From Atlantibacter hermannii (GTDB lineage Bacteria; Pseudomonadota; Gammaproteobacteria; Enterobacterales; Enterobacteriaceae), in assembly GCF_009907385.1 (NCBI RefSeq), contig NZ_JAAATR010000026.1:62001-126000 (forward strand): 64,000 nucleotides of DNA, in the 5' to 3' direction. The notes under the pieces were generated by a model. That model searched no databases. It was given only the letters and a program-made list of their open reading frames with translations, and was not told the origin of the DNA. The position numbers and the translations under genes were made by a program. Of this stretch, positions 59,959-64,000 are shown piece by piece. Positions within the stretch are counted from its first letter, which is position 1. Each line of letters opens with the position of its first letter.

Positions 59959-60453
59959 ATGGAACTCAAAAAATTAGACAAGTCATTCTATCTGGCTAAT
60001 CCGGTGCTTATGCAGGCGCTGGATTTCGATATGGCCACCAATAGCTGGTTTAACAACGGGAAAGTACGGGGGCACGGGGTAGTCCAGATACGCCTTAATG
60101 AATTAACGTTCGCCATACCGGTTCGTTCTATTATCCAACACAGCGAGAGCTTTATTCTTGAAATCAATCGCGGCCCGGATAAACGCAATAAAGGTATGGG
60201 GCTCGATTACTCTAAAGCCGTTTTACTGCGTGAAAGCAGCCATATCAGCTCAGACATTTTTCTCCTGCGAAGTAAAGTTGCCGGTAAAAAATTACTGGGG
60301 AAGCAGACTCATATCACCCGAAAGTTTGCCCGCTATGTTGAGCGTTATATCAACGCTGTTCAGAAGCAGGATCGAAATATTTTAAACAGCGCCGGATATC
60401 GGCACACCACCCTGGTTAACTATCATCCAGAATTAGGTTTGTCATTCAGGTGA
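59959..60453 (+). CDS. Type III toxin, TenpN-like endoribonuclease (probable)
   Basis: A 164-residue basic protein right after the repeat array and terminator. It fits, from memory, the ToxN/AbiQ/CptN/TenpN group and looks closest to TenpN. Notable blocks are VRGHGVV (36-42), FAIPVRS (51-57), KGMGLDYSKA (78-87), and TTLVNYHPELG near the C-terminus. Family toxins cut mRNA, are held inactive by the repeat RNA and often act in phage defence by abortive infection. I prefer the ATG at 59959 (MELKKLDKSF), with GGGGCG upstream; an ATG at 59944 would add five residues and sits just after the terminator. The start of the product lies 18 bases past the T run, as in toxIN-type loci. Assignment to the TenpN branch is less sure than type III. 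Confidence 0.78.
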   Translation: MELKKLDKSFYLANPVLMQALDFDMATNSWFNNGKVRGHGVVQIRLNELTFAIPVRSIIQHSESFILEINRGPDKRNKGMGLDYSKAVLLRESSHISSDIFLLRSKVAGKKLLGKQTHITRKFARYVERYINAVQKQDRNILNSAGYRHTTLVNYHPELGLSFR

Positions 60454-60501
60454 ACCAGACTTCATTGCTACACTTACTTCACGCATCAGTAAGGAGTAGC
60501 T

Positions 60502-61458
60502 ATGGACGAGAAAATCCCGGTTGGCATCAGCGCCTGTTTGTTCGGGGAAAAAGTGCGTTTCGACGGTGGTCACAAACGGCTCGCTTTCGCGGTGGAGGAT
60601 CTCTCTCCCTGGGTTCGTTATGAACCCGTCTGCCCGGAAATGGCAATTGGTTTGCCGGTGCCGCGCCCCGCGCTGCGGTTGGTTAAAGACGACGAGGGTG
60701 CCATTTCGCTGCGCTTCAGCGATAAGCGCGAAGGGGATTTAACCGCCGATATGGCGGAATTTTCCCATCAGCGCATTGCGCGCCTTGCCCACCTTTGCGG
60801 CTACATTGTCTGCGCCAAGTCGCCGAGCTGCGGGATGGAGCGGGTGCGGGTCTATGACAAAGACGGTAAAAATAACCGCAAAGCCGGACGCGGGATATTT
60901 ACTGAGATCCTGATGCAGACCTTTCCGTGGCTGCCGGTGGAAGAGGACGGGCGGCTGCACGATCCGGCGATACGCGAAAACTTCGTCGAGCGGATTTACG
61001 CACTGCACGAACTGAACCAGCTGCGTGCCGGGGGCCTGACCCGCGGCGCGCTGATCGCATTTCACAGCCGCTATAAGCTTCTGTTGCTGGCCCATTCGCA
61101 GCAGCAGTACCGCGAGCTGGGGCGCTTCGTCGCCGCTATCGATCAGTGGGACGACCTGGAGCTGTATTTCAATGAGTACCGTCAGCGTCTGATGACGCTG
61201 ATGTCTCACCACGCCACCCGGCGTAATCACACTAACGTATTGATGCACGTGCAGGGTTATTTCCGCCCGCATCTCAATGGCCGTCAGCGCCAGGAACTGG
61301 CAGAGCTGATTGACCGCTATCGGCAGGGCACTCAGCCGCTGTTAGCGCCGGTCACCCTGTTAAAACATTATCTGGCGGAATATCCTGACGGCTATCTGGA
61401 ACAGCAGCGCTATTTCGATCCTTTCCCGGAGGCTTTGCGCCTGCGCTATGGCAATTAA
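60502..61458 (+). CDS. ybgA: YbgA, DUF523 (TudS-like) plus DUF1722 protein
   Basis: A 318-residue two-domain protein. The N-terminal half is DUF523, with cysteines in ISACLFGEKVRFDGGHKR, YEPVCPEM and CAKSPSCGM; related stand-alone proteins (TudS) bind an iron-sulfur cluster and remove sulfur from thiouracil. The C-terminal half (from about residue 180) is DUF1722, of unknown role. E. coli K-12 YbgA has only the DUF1722 part. It is 12 bases before phrB, which suggests co-expression with the photolyase. Confidence 0.9.
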   Translation: MDEKIPVGISACLFGEKVRFDGGHKRLAFAVEDLSPWVRYEPVCPEMAIGLPVPRPALRLVKDDEGAISLRFSDKREGDLTADMAEFSHQRIARLAHLCGYIVCAKSPSCGMERVRVYDKDGKNNRKAGRGIFTEILMQTFPWLPVEEDGRLHDPAIRENFVERIYALHELNQLRAGGLTRGALIAFHSRYKLLLLAHSQQQYRELGRFVAAIDQWDDLELYFNEYRQRLMTLMSHHATRRNHTNVLMHVQGYFRPHLNGRQRQELAELIDRYRQGTQPLLAPVTLLKHYLAEYPDGYLEQQRYFDPFPEALRLRYGN

Positions 61459-61470
61459 TTCAGGAGCGTT

Positions 61471-62892
61471 ATGACCACCCATCTGGTCTGGTTTCGCGCC
61501 GATCTCCGCGTGAACGATAACCTTGCGCTGGCGGCGGCCTGCCGTCGCCCGGAGGCCAGGGTGATTGGCCTGTTTATCGCCACCCCGCAGCAGTGGCGCG
61601 ATCATCATCTCGCACCGCGCCAGGCGGCGTGGATACAGGCGCACCTCTACTCCCTGCAACATTCGCTGGCGGAACGGGGCATTCCCCTGACGGTGCTTGA
61701 AGTGGATGACTTTACCGCCTCGGTGGAGGCGCTGGAAAACTTTTGCGATGCGCACAACGTCGATGCGCTGTTCTACAACTACCAATATGAACTGAACGAA
61801 CGCCAGCGCGACGCCGCCGTGGAAAAGCGTCTCGGCGATACCCTGGTGTGCCAGGGATTTGACGATTACGTATTGCTGGCGCCTGGTAGCGTCACCACCG
61901 GCAACCATGAGATGTATAAGGTATTTACGCCCTTCAGCCGCGCGTTTATTAAACGGCTGCATGAAGGCCTGCCGGAGTGCGTTAACGCGCCTGCCGTGAG
62001 GCAAAGCGGGCCGCTTCCCACACCCGAACCGTTTGCGCCGTTTGACTATCCGCAAACCGAACCTGATGCCGATCTGTTCCCGCCAGGTGAAGCCGCCGCA
62101 CTCAACCGGCTGCGTCAGTTTTGCCGCCAGTCGGTGGCGGACTATGATAAAAAACGCGACTATCCGGCGATTGATGGCACCAGCCGCGTATCGCCCTGGC
62201 TGACAATTGGCGTTCTCTCGCCGCGTCAGTGCCTGCATCGCTTGCTGCGCGAGCATCCAGAAGCGCTGTCAGGCGGTAGCGGCGCGATATGGCTTAACGA
62301 GCTGATCTGGCGCGAATTTTACCTGCATGTTCTCGCATACTGGCCCGCGCTGTGCCGCTATAAGCCGTTTATTCCCTGGACCGACCGGGTCCAGTGGCGC
62401 AACGACGAGGCGCAGTTCACCGCCTGGTGCGAGGGGAAAACCGGCTACCCGATTGTCGATGCCGCCATGCGCCAGATGAATACCACCGGCTGGATGCATA
62501 ACCGCTTACGGATGATTGTCGGCAGCTTTCTGGTTAAAGACTTGCTTATCGACTGGCGGCGAGGGGAGCGTTATTTTATGTCGCAACTGGTGGACGGGAT
62601 GCTGGCGGCCAATAACGGGGGCTGGCAATGGGTGGCCTCGACAGGGCATGATGCGGCACCGTGGTTTCGCATTTTTAACCCGACCACCCAGGGCGAACGC
62701 TTCGACCCGCAGGGCGATTTTGTGCGCCAGTGGCTGCCGGAGCTCAAAGATATTCCCGGTAAAGCGGTGCATCAGCCCTGGCAGTGGGCGCAGAAGCAGG
62801 GGGTAACGATTGATTACCCGCACCCGATTGTTGAACACAAACAGGCGCGTGTCGCCACGCTCGCAGCCTATGAAGCGGCGCGCAAACAGTAA
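61471..62892 (+). CDS. phrB: Deoxyribodipyrimidine photolyase PhrB
   Basis: A 473-residue FAD enzyme that repairs cyclobutane pyrimidine dimers using blue light. The N-terminal antenna domain (WFRADLRVNDNLAL) binds a folate; the FAD domain carries GTSRVSPWLTIGVLSPR, the family block WMHNRLRMIVGSFLVKDLL and NNGGWQWVASTG. Length is close to E. coli PhrB (472). Confidence 0.97.
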   Translation: MTTHLVWFRADLRVNDNLALAAACRRPEARVIGLFIATPQQWRDHHLAPRQAAWIQAHLYSLQHSLAERGIPLTVLEVDDFTASVEALENFCDAHNVDALFYNYQYELNERQRDAAVEKRLGDTLVCQGFDDYVLLAPGSVTTGNHEMYKVFTPFSRAFIKRLHEGLPECVNAPAVRQSGPLPTPEPFAPFDYPQTEPDADLFPPGEAAALNRLRQFCRQSVADYDKKRDYPAIDGTSRVSPWLTIGVLSPRQCLHRLLREHPEALSGGSGAIWLNELIWREFYLHVLAYWPALCRYKPFIPWTDRVQWRNDEAQFTAWCEGKTGYPIVDAAMRQMNTTGWMHNRLRMIVGSFLVKDLLIDWRRGERYFMSQLVDGMLAANNGGWQWVASTGHDAAPWFRIFNPTTQGERFDPQGDFVRQWLPELKDIPGKAVHQPWQWAQKQGVTIDYPHPIVEHKQARVATLAAYEAARKQ

Positions 62893-62904
62893 CAGGGAGT
62901 CATC

Positions 62905-63648
62905 ATGAAAAATACCGAACTGGAAAGCCTGATCAATCAGCAGCTTAATAGCGCGGCCTTTAACGACTATGCGCCAAACGGCTTGCAGGTTGAAGGGCGC
63001 GACACCGTGCAGAAAATCATCACCGGCGTGACGGCAAGCCAGGCGCTGCTTGACGAGGCGGTTCGCCAGCAGGCGGATGCGGTGATTGTGCACCACGGTT
63101 ATTTCTGGAAGGGCGAGTCGCCCGTTATTCGCGGCATGAAGCGCCAGCGCCTGAAGACGCTGCTGGCGAACGATATCAACCTTTACGGCTGGCATTTGCC
63201 GCTGGATGCCCACCCGCAGTTGGGCAACAACGCCCAGCTCGCCACGCTTTTAGGCATTGAAGTCAAAGGCGAGATCGAACCGCTGGTGCCGTGGGGCGAA
63301 CTGTCGATGCCGGTGCCGGGGCTGGAGCTGGCCTCGTGGATTGAGGCGCGGCTGGGTCGCCGTCCGCTGTGGTGCGGCGATACCGGGCCTGCCGACGTGA
63401 AACGCGTCGCCTGGTGTACCGGCGGCGGCCAGAGCTTCATCGACAGCGCGGCGCGCTTTGGCGTCGATGCATTTATCACCGGGGAGGTCTCCGAACAAAC
63501 CATCCATTCGGCGCGTGAACAGGGGCTGCATTTCTATGCCGCAGGCCATCACGCCACCGAGCGCGGCGGCATTCGCGCCCTGAGTGAATGGTTGAACGAA
63601 ACCACCGATCTCGATGTCACGTTTATCGACATCCCTAATCCAGCCTGA
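62905..63648 (+). CDS. ybgI: YbgI, Nif3-like metal-binding protein
   Basis: A 247-residue dinuclear-metal protein of the NIF3/DUF34 family, which forms toroidal hexamers. Metal ligands are in [22 protein letters not shown] and [11 protein letters not shown]. The biochemical role is unsettled; it has been called a GTP cyclohydrolase-type protein. It is 12 bases after phrB and leads into ybgJ. Confidence 0.95.
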   Translation: MKNTELESLINQQLNSAAFNDYAPNGLQVEGRDTVQKIITGVTASQALLDEAVRQQADAVIVHHGYFWKGESPVIRGMKRQRLKTLLANDINLYGWHLPLDAHPQLGNNAQLATLLGIEVKGEIEPLVPWGELSMPVPGLELASWIEARLGRRPLWCGDTGPADVKRVAWCTGGGQSFIDSAARFGVDAFITGEVSEQTIHSAREQGLHFYAAGHHATERGGIRALSEWLNETTDLDVTFIDIPNPA

Positions 63649-63662
63649 GTAAGGGTAAAACA

Positions 63663-64000
63663 GTGCAGCGAGCGCGGTGTTATTTGTTAGGGGAAAGCGC
63701 GGTGGTTCTGGAGCTGGAACCGCCGGTCACCCTTGAAAGCCAGCAGCGGATCTGGGGCCTGGTACAGCGTCTGGCGGACGTACCGGCGGTGGTGGAAGTG
63801 ATGCCGGGGATGAATAACATCACCGTGACCTTACGCGATCCGGCCACCTCGGCGCTGAACGCCATCGAACGCTTACAGCGCTGGTGGGAAGAGAGCGAGG
63901 CGGTGACGCTGGAATCGCGGCTGATTGAGATCCCGGTGATCTACGGCGGTGAACACGGCCCGGACCTTGCTGAAGTGGCGCGCCACACCGGGCTCAGCGA
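63663..64000 (+). CDS. pxpB: 5-oxoprolinase subunit PxpB (YbgJ), N-terminal part
   Basis: Begins at a GTG with AAGGG upstream; the window ends after about 112 codons. The start reads [19 protein letters not shown] and contains PGMNNITV and [12 protein letters not shown]. With PxpC and PxpA it forms the ATP-dependent prokaryotic 5-oxoprolinase that removes the damage metabolite pyroglutamate. It is 14 bases after ybgI. It is cut by the window edge, not broken. Confidence 0.93.
   Translation, partial: MQRARCYLLGESAVVLELEPPVTLESQQRIWGLVQRLADVPAVVEVMPGMNNITVTLRDPATSALNAIERLQRWWEESEAVTLESRLIEIPVIYGGEHGPDLAEVARHTGLS

Overview
The window is chromosomal DNA of a member of the Enterobacteriaceae. Gene order and protein lengths follow the E. 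coli/Salmonella core map from pagP to ybgJ. It is not E. coli K-12 itself. cobD sits next to cobC, ybgA has the long two-domain form, ybeM is intact, and the insertions that E. coli carries here (ybeQ to rihA, chiPQ, rhsC) are missing. Those traits fit Salmonella, Citrobacter, Klebsiella, Enterobacter or Kosakonia; the sequence alone does not let me name the genus.

Layout. 1-2.4 kb: the end of pagP, then cspE, the LpxT modulator pmrR with a perfect PmrA box, the fluoride exporter crcB, ybeM and tatE. 2.4-18 kb (mostly minus strand): lipoate synthesis (lipA, lipB, ybeD), the cell-elongation group (dacA, rlpA, mrdB, mrdA), ribosome factors (rlmH, rsfS), the cobalamin genes cobC and cobD, nadD, and holA-lptE-leuS. 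18-28 kb: ybeL, the glutamate/aspartate importer gltIJKL with the SroC sRNA, then lnt-corC-ybeY-ybeZ and miaB. 28-30 kb: ubiF and a seven-tRNA operon (4 Gln, 2 Met, 1 Leu). 30-40.5 kb: asnB, the nag regulon (nagBAC-umpH divergent from nagE, with paired NagC operators) and glnS. 40.5-46.5 kb: an IprA/YaiV-like regulator where E. coli has chiPQ, then fur, fldA, ybfE, ybfF, seqA and pgm. 46.5-50.5 kb: the ornithine decarboxylase operon speFL-speF-potE. 50.9-59.2 kb: a small TolA-domain lipoprotein and the kdpFABCDE potassium uptake operon. 59.4-64 kb: ybfA, an accessory insertion, ybgA-phrB, ybgI and the start of ybgJ.

The most interesting item lies between ybfA and ybgA (about 59.73-60.45 kb). 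Two near-identical 45-nt direct repeats (period 51) have internal complementarity suggesting an H-type pseudoknot. They are followed at once by a strong intrinsic terminator and a 164-residue basic protein gene. This is the layout of a type III (RNA antitoxin/endoribonuclease toxin) system, and the protein looks closest to the TenpN branch. E. coli carries rhsC material at the same junction, so the site appears to be an insertion hotspot.

Regulatory elements readable directly include the PmrA box of pmrR, the arrest peptide gene speFL, two NagC operators 94 bp apart with a CRP site between them, a KdpE-like site upstream of kdpF, a metT promoter with a GC-rich discriminator, and many intrinsic terminators.
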